Virus record (IMG/VR): IMGVR_UViG_3300030520_000675 | Coordinates: 1 to 21,820 of that record | Source: a virus | Direction: 5' to 3' (one strand) | Length of the DNA stretch: 21,820 bases | Shown here: positions 1 through 8,336 of the stretch, one piece after another | Layout: each line of letters begins with the position of its first letter | Numbering within the stretch: the first letter of the stretch is position 1 | Made by a program: the position numbers and the translations under genes | The notes under the pieces: generated by a model | Database searches by the model: none | What the model was told of the DNA's origin: nothing | What the model saw: the letters and a program-made list of their open reading frames with translations, nothing else

Positions 1-2827
1 CTTTGGACGCACCGCCGAGGCCTTTCATCTGGCCCTCCAACTCGTGCATCTCGGCGGCGTTCATCGGGATGTACTTTTCGCCGGGCTCGTCCTCTTCGAG
101 GGCCTTGTGAAGCTGCGCGCCTTTGCTCGAGGTCAACTCCTGGCCGTGTTCAAGCTCCTGCATGAAGGCGGAGTCGGCGTCGGCTGCGCTGCCATGCTCG
201 GCTTTCATCGCCTGACTGAGGATCTGTGGACGGACGAAGACCGTTCCCGGCGCGACCTTGTGTTCGTTGATCGCATGCTCGACCTCCTTGCCGGTGAGAA
301 GCTGTTTGCCGTCCACGGTGCGGTGAGCCTTGTCGTAGAGGCGATCGAGCGTCTTCGTGACGGCTTTGCGCATCCGAGGGGCTTTGATCGAGTCTTTGGC
401 GAGAGCCTCGAACGAGGCGTCCACGTTGCCGCTCTGGGCGTTCAGGAACCGGCTCGGCCACACCTTCGTCACCGGTACGTCGAAGTGACCGAGCTGGTCC
501 TTGTCGGCCACGCCTGAGACCGCGTGGTCGGCGACGTAGGCGGCGGGTTTGCGGTAGCCGAACTCGTCATGGGCCGCCTGCGCCTCCTTGGCGAACTCAT
601 GCACCATCTTCTGCGTGTAGGCGACGGCCTGCGTGGTCGAGACGCCGCCTTTCGGACCGCCGTAGTCGGTGCCGTCCTCCTTGTGAGGCTTCATCAATCC
701 GCTGAGCGCCGAGAGCAGTCCCTTCTGCTGGACTTCGATCTTGTGCGCAGCGTCGAGGTAGCTTTTCTCGGTCGCGGGATCTCGCGTCTGGTAGGCGACC
801 TTCGCCTGTTGGCGAAGCTCTTTGATCTGCGTCTCTCGGTCCAGTGAGACATCCAGCGCTTCTTTGCGGGAATAGGCCTTGTCGCGTTTGGGAAGGAACT
901 GGAGTGCCTGATCCGGGATGCGCTCCTCGGGCAGCAGGATCGCGTCGCGCCCTTCGCGCTCGAGGCGAGGGTTGATCGCGCCGACGACACTGGCTCCATA
1001 GCGGTTGCGCTCCGAGGTGCCTACGCGCTCGGCCTGTTTGTCAAACTCTTCGACCGCCTTCCAGACGTGTTCGTCATGGAAGATCTCGGGGTGTTTGGTG
1101 ATCCATTCGGCGGCTTTCTTCGCCGTCACCTCGTCGTGATCGGGGATGTCCCCTTTCTCGGTGGGTTTGAAGTTCTGGAGGATCTCTTTGACGTGAGCCA
1201 TCCCCGTGGCCTCGTCGTGGGAGACGCCGTAGTGGGTGAGGATGTACATCGCGTCCGCGGCGTTTTCGGGCGAGTGGTCGACGAGCTTGGACTTGCGTAG
1301 CTCCTTGATCACCGGCAGCATCGACTTGTCCCCGGCGATCTCGCCTTCGCGCTTGCCACGGTCGATCTCCCGCGCCGCCACATGCCGTCCACGGTTTTTC
1401 TCGATCAGCGCTCCGAGATGCTGGAAGAGGTAAGGATCGTCGTTGCGGGTGGAGTCGGTGACGAGTTTCGTCGTGTCGCCGGGGATGCGCTTCTCGGCGT
1501 CTTCGCGTTTGACGTGGATGCGCTTGCTCGCCCCGCGTCCCTCGATCCTCGGACCGGCGCGTTTCGTGTGGACGGGACCCGTCTCGCCGAAGGTCTTCTC
1601 ACGTGCGTCGACCCGCGCCTGGCGCTTGCTGATCCGTCTGTCCCCGGCGTAGTTGCGGAGCTTCGACCGGACATCTCCCACGGCTCTGGAGTCCTTGAGA
1701 TCCCTGCCGAGATGGGGGATGCCGACCTCGGGCAGAAGGCCGGTTTCCTTCTCGGTCGTTTCTTCGACCTCTTTCTGGTTGCCCGAGGCCAGTTTCTTCC
1801 CGAGATCGAAGGTGCCTTTGCCGATTTCCTCAGCGGTCGCTCCGAGCGGTGCGGCACTCCCCTGCTCTATGGAGTCCACACCGGCCTTGGTGAGCGCCAG
1901 CGGCGCCGTGAAGGCTCCTAGCGCGCCTTTGAGCGTCGCTCCACCCACCTCCCCCGGATGCTCGACCGTGGCCTTGGCCGTTCCCTCGAGGAATGCCCTT
2001 GCACGCTGGCCTGGGTCGATGCCGTGGACTTCGACGGGCGGAAGAACCCCTGCGCCGAGGATCGCGCTTTTCGCCGGGTGGTGAATCGCCTCATGCTCAG
2101 CTTTCTTGGCGACGACCTTCCTGCCTGCGGGAGTCTTCAGGTCTTTGGCAGCTTTGACCCCACTCGCGGGCGCAGACTTGATCTTCGCCGGAGCCGCCTT
2201 GACCTCGGCGAGTTTCTTCGCGGGCGCAGCTTTGAGTGCGTGTACGGCCTCTGAGGCGATCTCTTTGACGCTCAGGGCGTTCCCGGCGTTGGCCGTGGCT
2301 TTGGCGGCTACTTTCTCCGGGACCGTGGCGACCTCGTCCACGCCTACAGGTGAGACGATCGTCGCAGCGGCGGCACGCTCGTTCCCCGTTCCCGTGGGCG
2401 TCGCGAGTTCCCGCGTCGAACCGGTGCGTCCGATGCCTTCTTCGACGCCCTTGCGGAGCGTGTCGAGTTCGTCCTTGGCGAAGTTCCTGGCGGGTGCAGC
2501 GGTGCGATCCTGCTGCTCGAGCGCATGGACGACCTTCGTCACGGCCGAGGGGACGCTGATCCCGAGTCCCTTCGGTTTGAAGGTCTGACGACGGCTTACG
2601 TCACTGCCCGTGGTCGGGTGTTCGGCCTCGGAGCGATCCGTCTGCGCGACGATGGTCTTGACGCGGGCGATGGAGCGATGGGCTTCTGCTGCGGCGGCGG
2701 GGGCTTCGGGACCATGAGCGGTGACCGTCCCGTCGTCCTTGACCGTGACCACGGTCTTCGGCTTCGGCTGGACCTTGGTCTTGCCTCCCTGATAGCCCGT
2801 GCTGAATTTCTGAACGTCGGTCGGCAC
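1..2827 (-). CDS. Very large internal (ejection-type) virion protein, partial, C-terminus outside window
   Basis: The reading frame starts with GTG and stays open for 942 codons to the window edge. Its start overlaps the TAG stop of the previous gene by one base (TAGTG). The sequence is rich in Lys, Ala, Glu and His. Residues about 199-242 are a Lys/Ala/Pro-rich stretch with repeats such as KAAPAKK and KAAPAKI, like a flexible basic linker. The rest looks mostly alpha-helical and charged, and the last visible segment contains GTVFVRPQ and KYIPMNAAEM. I see no signal peptide, membrane helix or catalytic motif. As the last and largest of a run of Ala/Gln-rich genes after the tail genes, it sits where T7 gp16 or P22 gp16 type ejection proteins lie. 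That role is inferred from position and composition only. A giant multi-domain phage protein carrying an enzyme further downstream is equally possible. The gene is certain; its function is not. Confidence 0.8.
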   Translation of the reverse strand, partial: MPTDVQKFSTGYQGGKTKVQPKPKTVVTVKDDGTVTAHGPEAPAAAAEAHRSIARVKTIVAQTDRSEAEHPTTGSDVSRRQTFKPKGLGISVPSAVTKVVHALEQQDRTAAPARNFAKDELDTLRKGVEEGIGRTGSTRELATPTGTGNERAAAATIVSPVGVDEVATVPEKVAAKATANAGNALSVKEIASEAVHALKAAPAKKLAEVKAAPAKIKSAPASGVKAAKDLKTPAGRKVVAKKAEHEAIHHPAKSAILGAGVLPPVEVHGIDPGQRARAFLEGTAKATVEHPGEVGGATLKGALGAFTAPLALTKAGVDSIEQGSAAPLGATAEEIGKGTFDLGKKLASGNQKEVEETTEKETGLLPEVGIPHLGRDLKDSRAVGDVRSKLRNYAGDRRISKRQARVDAREKTFGETGPVHTKRAGPRIEGRGASKRIHVKREDAEKRIPGDTTKLVTDSTRNDDPYLFQHLGALIEKNRGRHVAAREIDRGKREGEIAGDKSMLPVIKELRKSKLVDHSPENAADAMYILTHYGVSHDEATGMAHVKEILQNFKPTEKGDIPDHDEVTAKKAAEWITKHPEIFHDEHVWKAVEEFDKQAERVGTSERNRYGASVVGAINPRLEREGRDAILLPEERIPDQALQFLPKRDKAYSRKEALDVSLDRETQIKELRQQAKVAYQTRDPATEKSYLDAAHKIEVQQKGLLSALSGLMKPHKEDGTDYGGPKGGVSTTQAVAYTQKMVHEFAKEAQAAHDEFGYRKPAAYVADHAVSGVADKDQLGHFDVPVTKVWPSRFLNAQSGNVDASFEALAKDSIKAPRMRKAVTKTLDRLYDKAHRTVDGKQLLTGKEVEHAINEHKVAPGTVFVRPQILSQAMKAEHGSAADADSAFMQELEHGQELTSSKGAQLHKALEEDEPGEKYIPMNAAEMHELEGQMKGLGGASK

Positions 2828-4104
2828 TAAAGACCGCCCGCGAGGCCGGTCGCGGCGTTCGTGACCCCGACCGACTGCCAGAGTTTGTTGACCGCCCATT
2901 TGGCGACAGGAGCTTCGACGCCACGCTTCGCAAGGGCTTCTTCCAGGATCGCCCGCTGTTCTTCAGGCGTATGCGACTGGAATTCCTTCGAGCCTTTGAA
3001 GAGCGCGTAGGTGCTGTGGGCACTGGACAGTGCGCCTTTGGCTTCTTCGCGTTTTTCCCGTTTTTCCTGCGGGGAGCCTTTGACTTCTTCCTGTTTTTCG
3101 CGTCTGCCTTCGGCCACCTGCGCAGGAGTACGACCGCCGTGTTCGCGTTCGTATTTGGCCGTCCGTGCAGTCGCGTTCGCTTCTTTGGTGCTGTTGACCG
3201 TTTCCTGCGTTTCGTTGCCGAGCTTCACGCCTTCGTTGGCCTGCGCCTGCGCGTTTTCTTCGCGGGTGAGGCGGTTGGCTTTGTTTTCGGCCTGACGTTC
3301 TGCCTGGAGTTCGCGGTTCTTCAGCGCGTTCGCCTGCGCCGCCTGCTGGCCTTCGACTTCGAGCGCCTGTTTGTCGAGAAGCTGCTTGCGGGCCGATTCG
3401 CGCTCTTCGGCCAGTTTCCCGACGTAATCCTGACCCTTGAGTTTCTGGGCTTTGACGAGGTCCTGTCGGATCGCTTTGCGTCCGGCGATGTCTTCGCCCA
3501 CGACTTCGTGTCCGCGCTCTCGCGTGGCGATGCCGAGACGGTTGGTGAGGGCTGCCTGGTTGTATGCCGAGCCGAGGGCCGGGGCATTGAGGGCTACGGC
3601 CTCCTGAGCGCCTACGTTAGCTCCTGCCGCTGCCGCCTGCCCCGTAGCTCCGACCTGACCGACCTGAGCGGCCGTCTGGGCGTTTGCGGCCTGCTGCTGG
3701 GCAAGATAGGCGGCGTTCTGGTTGTTGGCCTGTGCGAGCTGGCCCGTCAGGGAGGTGGCGAACTGGTTGGCACCTGAGAGTTCGGACTGAGCGGCGGAGG
3801 CCTGATTGGCGGCTAGCTGCTGGTACCAGGCGTTGTCCTGTTTCTGACCCGCACGTGAGGAGGCGAGTTCCGACCTGATCCCGCCGATCGCCGGATTGCT
3901 TTCGGCGCTGGCGTAGGCGTGAGCCTGGTGGCGTGCCTGTTTGCCCGTAGGCGCTTCGACGAAGCGTTCCTGCGCTTTGGTGCGCTGTTCTTCGCGGTGG
4001 GCGACTTTGTTTTCGTGGCGCTGCTGTAGACGGGCGCGCACCTTCTGCCCTGCGTTGTTGCCGTTGCCCGGCCGATTCCCGTTGTTGCCGTTGTTCAGAG
4101 CCAT
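2827..4104 (-). CDS. Ala/Gln-rich helical protein, probable internal virion protein (425 aa)
   Basis: I do not recognise a named family. The N-terminus (1-20) is an Asn/Gly-rich linker, followed by a basic helix (21-60). Residues 95-175 are very rich in Ala and Gln, and 205-355 form a long charged helical stretch with many Lys, Glu, Arg and Gln, likely coiled coil. The C-terminal 70 residues look like a small folded helical domain ending in a Gly/Ala-rich tail. The ATG overlaps the preceding TAA stop by one base (TAATG), and the next gene begins at its own stop. Low complexity, lack of a membrane segment and position between a small Ala/Gln-rich protein and a giant protein resemble the internal core/ejection proteins of short-tailed phages. 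That assignment is inference. Confidence 0.8.
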   Translation of the reverse strand: MALNNGNNGNRPGNGNNAGQKVRARLQQRHENKVAHREEQRTKAQERFVEAPTGKQARHQAHAYASAESNPAIGGIRSELASSRAGQKQDNAWYQQLAANQASAAQSELSGANQFATSLTGQLAQANNQNAAYLAQQQAANAQTAAQVGQVGATGQAAAAGANVGAQEAVALNAPALGSAYNQAALTNRLGIATRERGHEVVGEDIAGRKAIRQDLVKAQKLKGQDYVGKLAEERESARKQLLDKQALEVEGQQAAQANALKNRELQAERQAENKANRLTREENAQAQANEGVKLGNETQETVNSTKEANATARTAKYEREHGGRTPAQVAEGRREKQEEVKGSPQEKREKREEAKGALSSAHSTYALFKGSKEFQSHTPEEQRAILEEALAKRGVEAPVAKWAVNKLWQSVGVTNAATGLAGGL

Positions 4105-4757
4105 TACTTCTTGCCGCCCTTCTTCTTGACGACGACCTTCTTGGTGACGTAGTTGTTCGTCGTGTTGCCGACAGGTACTTCAGGGTTGTTCGCTTCTGCC
4201 GCGCGGTTGACGGCGCCTTCTTGTGCTTCCTGCACGGCTTCACGGTCAGCCTGTTGTGCGGCCTGTTCTTCGGCCAGCCACCCGGCTTTCGCACGTTCGT
4301 CTTCGCTCACGATCCCCTGGTGTGCCTGGTTGGTCTGACCGGCCTCGATGCCGTGGGCATTGGCCGTCTGGCCGGAGTAACCCGCGAGACCTGCGGTGGT
4401 GGTGATCCCGGCTTCGTTTGATTCGTGACGGTGCTGGAGGATCGCGGCCTGCGAGAAGGGATTGGTTTTGTAGTCGTCATAGCCTTCGTCGATCCCGAAT
4501 TCCTGCATCCCGAGCGCCCTGTTGGCCGCGATCTGATCGACGCTGTTCTTCTCGGTGGCTCCCGCCTCCGCGACTTTGGCTTCGGCGATCGAGTCCCAAG
4601 GGAGTGGTGCCGCTCCAGGCGCCTGCTGACCGGCCTGCGCGATATTCGCCTGCGCAGCCTCACGGTTGGCATTGATCGCGTTGCGGTTCGGCTGCGCGAT
4701 CGTGCGCTGGGGCGCATAGCTTTTCAGCCCACTTCCTGGTTTACCCGCAGTCGCCAT
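4104..4757 (-). CDS. Ala/Gln-rich virion protein with NPFSQAA...YSG motif (217 aa)
   Basis: This protein has an Ala/Gln/Asn-rich first half. A more ordered segment at about 84-135 contains MQEFGIDEGY, NPFSQAAIL and GLAGYSGQTANA. From memory, patterns of this kind (N-P-[FY]-S-x-A-A-x-L followed by a Tyr-Ser-Gly) recur in structural-region proteins of phages of Gram-positive bacteria, function unknown. The C-terminus has a short Val/Thr strand and a strongly basic end (KKVVVKKKGGKK). The ATG follows the previous TAG directly with no gap, and its own TAA overlaps the next ATG. By place and composition it is the smallest of a probable set of three internal proteins, analogous in order to T7 gp14-15-16. 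I infer this from position and composition and see no catalytic residue. Confidence 0.8.
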   Translation of the reverse strand: MATAGKPGSGLKSYAPQRTIAQPNRNAINANREAAQANIAQAGQQAPGAAPLPWDSIAEAKVAEAGATEKNSVDQIAANRALGMQEFGIDEGYDDYKTNPFSQAAILQHRHESNEAGITTTAGLAGYSGQTANAHGIEAGQTNQAHQGIVSEDERAKAGWLAEEQAAQQADREAVQEAQEGAVNRAAEANNPEVPVGNTTNNYVTKKVVVKKKGGKK

Positions 4758-5087
4758 CTAGAGCTGCTTCGAGGTTTTCCAGGCCGGAGTGGTCGTCGGC
4801 TGTTTGAGCGTGGTGGACCTGGCGGTCCCGATCCCGACGTTCAGTCTGTTCTGGGCTTGGCCGAGAGCTTTGCTGCGGTCGGCGCGGGCGTTCAGGGGAT
4901 TCTCGGCTTTCGCCCCACCCGCGCCGTAGACCTTCAGCCGCCATTCCGGCCCGAAGGCTTTGGCGAGGAGGTTGCGCTGGGATTTGACCTGCTGGGCTTT
5001 ACCTTGGGTGAGAGCGCCGTTGTCGACCTTGTTCGTGAGCTGCTTGCCGAGTGAGGCGATCACCCCGTTGTCGATGCCTTTTGCCAT
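4758..5087 (-). CDS. Small basic protein of unknown function (109 aa)
   Basis: No family is recognised. The protein is basic, with Lys, Gln, Asn and Ala prominent, no Cys and no membrane helix. It contains the short ordered-looking segment FGPEWRLKVYG at about 45-55, and the rest looks helical or loose. It begins MAKG, as do two tiny proteins at the other end of the window, though similarity ends there. The start is well supported: a strong Shine-Dalgarno (AGGAGGT) lies four bases before the ATG, overlapping the stop of the fibre-like gene before it. The next gene follows its TAG without a gap. Its position between tail and internal-protein genes suggests a virion component, but that is a guess. 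Confidence 0.75.
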   Translation of the reverse strand: MAKGIDNGVIASLGKQLTNKVDNGALTQGKAQQVKSQRNLLAKAFGPEWRLKVYGAGGAKAENPLNARADRSKALGQAQNRLNVGIGTARSTTLKQPTTTPAWKTSKQL

Positions 5088-5090
5088 TGG

Positions 5091-5097
5091 ACCTCCT
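5091..5097 (-). promoter_or_regulatory. Strong Shine-Dalgarno for the 109-aa gene
   Basis: The minus strand reads AGGAGGT followed by CCA and ATG. This near-perfect anti-16S match overlaps the TAG stop of the upstream fibre-like gene. It fixes the start of the 109-aa gene and suggests independent, strong initiation there, unlike the overlap-coupled genes around it. Confidence 0.7.
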
Positions 5098-5542
5098 AGG
5101 TCTGTCGGATGATGAAGTCGAAATTGGCGTTGTGAAGGGTGAAGGGGATCGAGAAGGTCTGGATCGTGAAGACCTTTTTGTTGGGGGCGGTCGAGTTGGC
5201 AACGGTCGCTTCCTGGCCGGAGATCACCGCAGGGACGCAGACGGCGAGGGTCGAGAGTTCGGCGTTCAGGGTCACGGTGTAGGTGCCGGTGGCCGTCCTG
5301 GTCGCGGTGAACCCGAGTCCCGCTTCCGGCGTCCCCGAAGAATTGACGTAGCCCACGATCTCCTTCTTGGCTTCGGCGGCCGTGACCTTCTTCTTCAGTT
5401 CCGCCAGTTCGGCGGTCGAGGAGAAGGTCTGGTAGGCGTCTTCGAAGTTCCGTTCGATCGCATCGAAGGTTTCCTGCTGGGCCTTCTGGTCGAAGCTTTC
5501 TTTCGGCGCCAGCCTGATGTTTCTGAACGGAGGGGTCGCCAT
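5096..5542 (-). CDS. Small tail-fibre-like protein (148 aa)
   Basis: Residues about 15-62 are helical with a coiled-coil look (FDAIERNFEDAY, then LAELKKKVTAAEAKK). The second half is beta-rich and contains GLGFTATRTATGTYTVTLNA, the kind of Gly/Thr-rich segment seen in C-terminal domains of many phage fibres and tail-associated proteins. A helical stalk plus small beta head suggests a short trimeric fibre or an accessory attached to the tail tip. The ATG shares its A with the TGA of the long tail gene (TGATG), so it is probably translated by coupling to it. I infer the role from fold pattern and place, without an identified homologue. A head or nozzle accessory protein is the main alternative. 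Confidence 0.75.
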   Translation of the reverse strand: MATPPFRNIRLAPKESFDQKAQQETFDAIERNFEDAYQTFSSTAELAELKKKVTAAEAKKEIVGYVNSSGTPEAGLGFTATRTATGTYTVTLNAELSTLAVCVPAVISGQEATVANSTAPNKKVFTIQTFSIPFTLHNANFDFIIRQT

Positions 5543-7656
5543 CAGGAGGGATCGGACTGAGAGCCCGAGGTAGCGGTGGTCCTGAGGTACCTGACGAATT
5601 TCTGGACGGAGGCTTTCCCCGTTCCCGAGAAGCGATGCGAGAACAGAGTCCCTTTGTCGGAGATGTTGTTCTGCTTCTGCGTCGTTTCTTCGCCCATCGT
5701 GAAGACTTTCCGAGCTTCGATCGGCTTGAAGTCCTTGGAGGTCGCGACGTCGATCGTCCCCGCAGCCCAGAGCTTCGACTTCACAAGCTCCTTCTCGTCC
5801 TCACTGCCGAGGTCGTAGAGACCGCTCTGCCACGCCCAGCCGGGGAAGGTGGCTTGTTCTTCGGCCTTGGGTCCATTCCAGAAGACGGTTTTCGTCTGGG
5901 AGCAGAAAAGGCGAGGACGGACGCCGGAAGACTGTTCAGCGCTCAGGTAGTAGATCTTCACCTGCATGGCGTCGACCTGCGCTTCGGCGGCACTCAGTGG
6001 AGTGGGACGCAGTTCGACGGCCACCGCGACCCCGAACCCCGTCGCGTTGATGTCGGAGGGTGCCCAGGTGTTTCCCCAGAGGTCTTCGGAGCCCCCGTAC
6101 ACCGACGTTCCGGCTCCGATCCAGAATGCACCCCGCGATTTGTCTTCGGTTTCCTTGACGACCCCGGCCTTGACTGCACGGACATGCGATTCCGTGACGC
6201 CGTCGCCCTCCCTGATGACACTGAGTTCGATCCCGACGATCGTCGCTCCGGTCGGTATGGAGAAGCCGAAGTTGGTGGCCTTGAGGTAATGGGTCGTGAC
6301 TCCACTTTTCCCCGACGCCACGGAGGCCGAGGCGTGCTGACCATCCGGTGCGCCCTCCGCCTTCGACGGTTCGCTCCAGGCCTTCGTCCCGACGCCGCTG
6401 TTGTCTTCGACGGTGGCGGCATAGTCCGCGGCCGATTCCGCACCACCACCCGTCAGCCCCGTCCAGATCGCCATCGAGACCGAGGGCATCTTCCAGCACG
6501 TCCACGTTTCGACGTCGATGTCGTAGATGAACATGAATTCGTAGCGCTTGCAGTAGATCCGTCTGCCGAGGACGCAGATCCCGACTGCGGGCCAGCGGAA
6601 GGATTCGGTTTCGCCGTTGAGGAATTCGGCCATCGGCCCTTCGAAGGGAACGGTCTCCTCGAGAGGCTTCAGTTGAGGGGAGATCTTGGTCGGCTGCGAA
6701 CCCGTGGACTGGTAGATCCCGTCCGTCGTGCAGAAGAAAACTCCATCTTGAGACGCCCAGCAGATCCGGTCCGAGGTCTCCTTCAGCTTTTCGGTGAGGA
6801 CCTGCTTGATGTGGGAGCCTTGACCGAGGGTGACTTCCCGGAAGCTGAAGACCGCCTGACCGTGTTCGTTGGATTCGGGCGGGGAGACGACGAAGAACTT
6901 CGTTTCCTTGAAGACGTAGAGCTGTGCCGCGTAGACGCAGAGGCCGGTGATTTCCTCGCCGTCGCCCGCTCCGAGGATCAGGTTCTCGGTGGGGTCGAAC
7001 CTGATGGCTTCCACGGTCGCGGGCATCGGACGTGAGATCCAGACCTCGGATGCACTCGAAGCGGCTCCGTTGGGACCGCCGGTCGCACCGCAGTTGGCGA
7101 CGACCAGGACGTTATTGGCGTCGGGCCAGCCGACCATGTGACGACCTCTCGGGTATTCCTTCCCCGTTTCGAGCGTCCGTTCGCCGGTTTCCGCGTTGAC
7201 GTTTTCGATCGTGCAGGTCGGTTCGGTGAAGGTCGTCCCGTCGAACTCGATCACCTTCTGAGCCGCCACGTTCGTCCGCAGGTAGGTGAACGTCCCCGAG
7301 GGAGTTCCGATGCTCGCGAAGGTCGACGGAGCTTCGGTGGAGTTCACCGCATTCGTCGTGACCTCAGTGCCTTCCTTGTTGATCGCCACCACTTTCGCTT
7401 CTGAGCCGCTCACCCGTTTGATCGCCAGCAGCCGAAGTGCGGAGTGGGGATAGAGACCCTTGTATTCGCCTGAAGCAGCCGAGGCGTTGAGTTTCTGGAA
7501 GCCGTCTCTCGAACGGAAGTTCCCTACGGAGCCGTCACGCTCGATGTCATGCTCGTAGATGGAAGCGTTGGCTCCCACCTCGTCGAGAGCCTGGTCGAGT
7601 CGGAGTCCTCCGAATTCTCCGAACCCCACGGCCTTTTGTTCGGTGGTGGCAGCCAT
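5542..7656 (-). CDS. Tail nozzle-type protein of a short-tailed phage, beta-rich with an inserted domain (704 aa)
   Basis: This is the long beta-rich protein that follows the adaptor, the place of T7 gp12 or P22 gp10, which form the tube below the portal. Residues 10-20 read GFGEFGGLRLD. Residues about 215-400 alternate short strands with Trp, Tyr and Cys in propeller-like fashion (ICWASQDGVFFCTTDGIY, then GRRIYCKRYEFMFIYDIDVE). The end (about 575-695) resumes the same style. Between them, residues about 408-573 are a separate Gly/Thr-rich beta domain (NFGFSIPTGATIVGIELSV, YGGSEDLWGNTW). The start chosen is the ATG overlapping the TGA of the adaptor gene (TGATG). An upstream in-frame ATG at 7776 would add 40 residues lying wholly inside the adaptor gene and lacking the character of the rest. 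It probably meets the adaptor ring and closes the tail channel. I am confident it is a tail protein and fairly confident of the nozzle role. Confidence 0.85.
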   Translation of the reverse strand: MAATTEQKAVGFGEFGGLRLDQALDEVGANASIYEHDIERDGSVGNFRSRDGFQKLNASAASGEYKGLYPHSALRLLAIKRVSGSEAKVVAINKEGTEVTTNAVNSTEAPSTFASIGTPSGTFTYLRTNVAAQKVIEFDGTTFTEPTCTIENVNAETGERTLETGKEYPRGRHMVGWPDANNVLVVANCGATGGPNGAASSASEVWISRPMPATVEAIRFDPTENLILGAGDGEEITGLCVYAAQLYVFKETKFFVVSPPESNEHGQAVFSFREVTLGQGSHIKQVLTEKLKETSDRICWASQDGVFFCTTDGIYQSTGSQPTKISPQLKPLEETVPFEGPMAEFLNGETESFRWPAVGICVLGRRIYCKRYEFMFIYDIDVETWTCWKMPSVSMAIWTGLTGGGAESAADYAATVEDNSGVGTKAWSEPSKAEGAPDGQHASASVASGKSGVTTHYLKATNFGFSIPTGATIVGIELSVIREGDGVTESHVRAVKAGVVKETEDKSRGAFWIGAGTSVYGGSEDLWGNTWAPSDINATGFGVAVAVELRPTPLSAAEAQVDAMQVKIYYLSAEQSSGVRPRLFCSQTKTVFWNGPKAEEQATFPGWAWQSGLYDLGSEDEKELVKSKLWAAGTIDVATSKDFKPIEARKVFTMGEETTQKQNNISDKGTLFSHRFSGTGKASVQKFVRYLRTTATSGSQSDPS

Positions 7657-8336
7657 CAGCCCTGCAAGTTGCCCATTCCGTACGAGAAGCTTCCGCGGGT
7701 GCGGATGATCTTCTTGTTCCGATCGTGGTTGGTCGACAGGAGAGCCTTTTCCATCTGCCCCATTCGTTTTTTCCATTTGACTTCTTGGAGTTCGGCGGCG
7801 CTGAAGGCATCTCGGCTGATATACGCTTCGATGACGGTCCCCATGACGATGAGCGACTGGAATCGAGCGGGGATCACGGGTTTGCTGGCCGCTTCCGTCA
7901 GTTCTTCCGGGAAGATCGCGTAGCGCACCCGGAAGGTTTCGGAAGGCGCCGTGGGATAGACGCAGATCGTCCCCGAGCCTTCCTGGTACCAGTATTCGCC
8001 GATCTGATTCCCGGTTGGTTCGAGCGTCGGGTTCCAGCGGATCAACTGCCTGCGATCGACCGGACGGAGGTCCACGCGGTTGTTCACCGAGACCACACTG
8101 AGGATGTGCCCGAGGTTTTCGAAGTCGAAGGGGAGTTTGCCTTCGTATTCGGCTTCGAGGAACGGCCAGTCTTTCGCCAGGGTGATTTCCTGGTAGGCCT
8201 CATTCATCCAGGTGACGAGCTGCGCTTCCTTTTCGGTGTCTCCTTGGAAGTCGTCGAAGCCTCTGAAGAAGACTTCCTTCATCAGTTCTTCGCGGGTCTT
8301 GCCCGTGGGTGCTTCGGGTTCAACGATCACAGGCAT
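7656..8336 (-). CDS. Head-to-tail adaptor protein, T7 gp11 / P22 gp4-like (226 aa)
   Basis: The protein has the usual size and layout of podovirus adaptors. An N-terminal helical region contains VTWMNEAYQEITLAKDWPFL (about 41-60), the characteristic run in which a helix with an acidic-aromatic face is followed by W-P-F-L. A beta-rich middle follows (about 62-140; IGEYWYQEGSGTICVYPTAP), and then long C-terminal helices (about 150-215) with a basic face. In known phages twelve copies dock under the portal and carry the nozzle. Its place directly before the nozzle gene, whose ATG overlaps its TGA, supports this. Its own ATG follows the TAG of the CBM-like gene without a gap. The family assignment rests on these recognisable patterns and on order. 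Confidence 0.82.
   Translation of the reverse strand: MPVIVEPEAPTGKTREELMKEVFFRGFDDFQGDTEKEAQLVTWMNEAYQEITLAKDWPFLEAEYEGKLPFDFENLGHILSVVSVNNRVDLRPVDRRQLIRWNPTLEPTGNQIGEYWYQEGSGTICVYPTAPSETFRVRYAIFPEELTEAASKPVIPARFQSLIVMGTVIEAYISRDAFSAAELQEVKWKKRMGQMEKALLSTNHDRNKKIIRTRGSFSYGMGNLQG

Noticed and set aside
2971-3777. A 268-codon plus-strand frame rich in Phe and Leu that could be mistaken for a membrane protein
   Set aside because: It is the antisense of Glu/Lys/Gln-rich codons, which gives Phe/Leu-rich shadows. It lies entirely within the 425-aa gene.
2827-4104. A tape-measure protein, given the long Ala/Gln-rich helices
   Set aside because: It is only 425 aa, lacks hydrophobic segments, and no tail tube or chaperone genes accompany it; adaptor and nozzle genes indicate a short tail.
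5635-7035. A 466-codon plus-strand frame opposite the nozzle gene
   Set aside because: Same antisense effect of codon use. The product has shadow-type composition (Arg, Asp, Gly, Phe) and no domain, while the minus-strand frame has clear tail-protein character.
7657-7776. A 40-residue N-terminal extension of the nozzle gene from an upstream ATG
   Set aside because: It lies fully inside the adaptor gene. The TGATG-coupled ATG at 7656 matches the other junctions in the window, and MAATTEQ is a more natural beginning.
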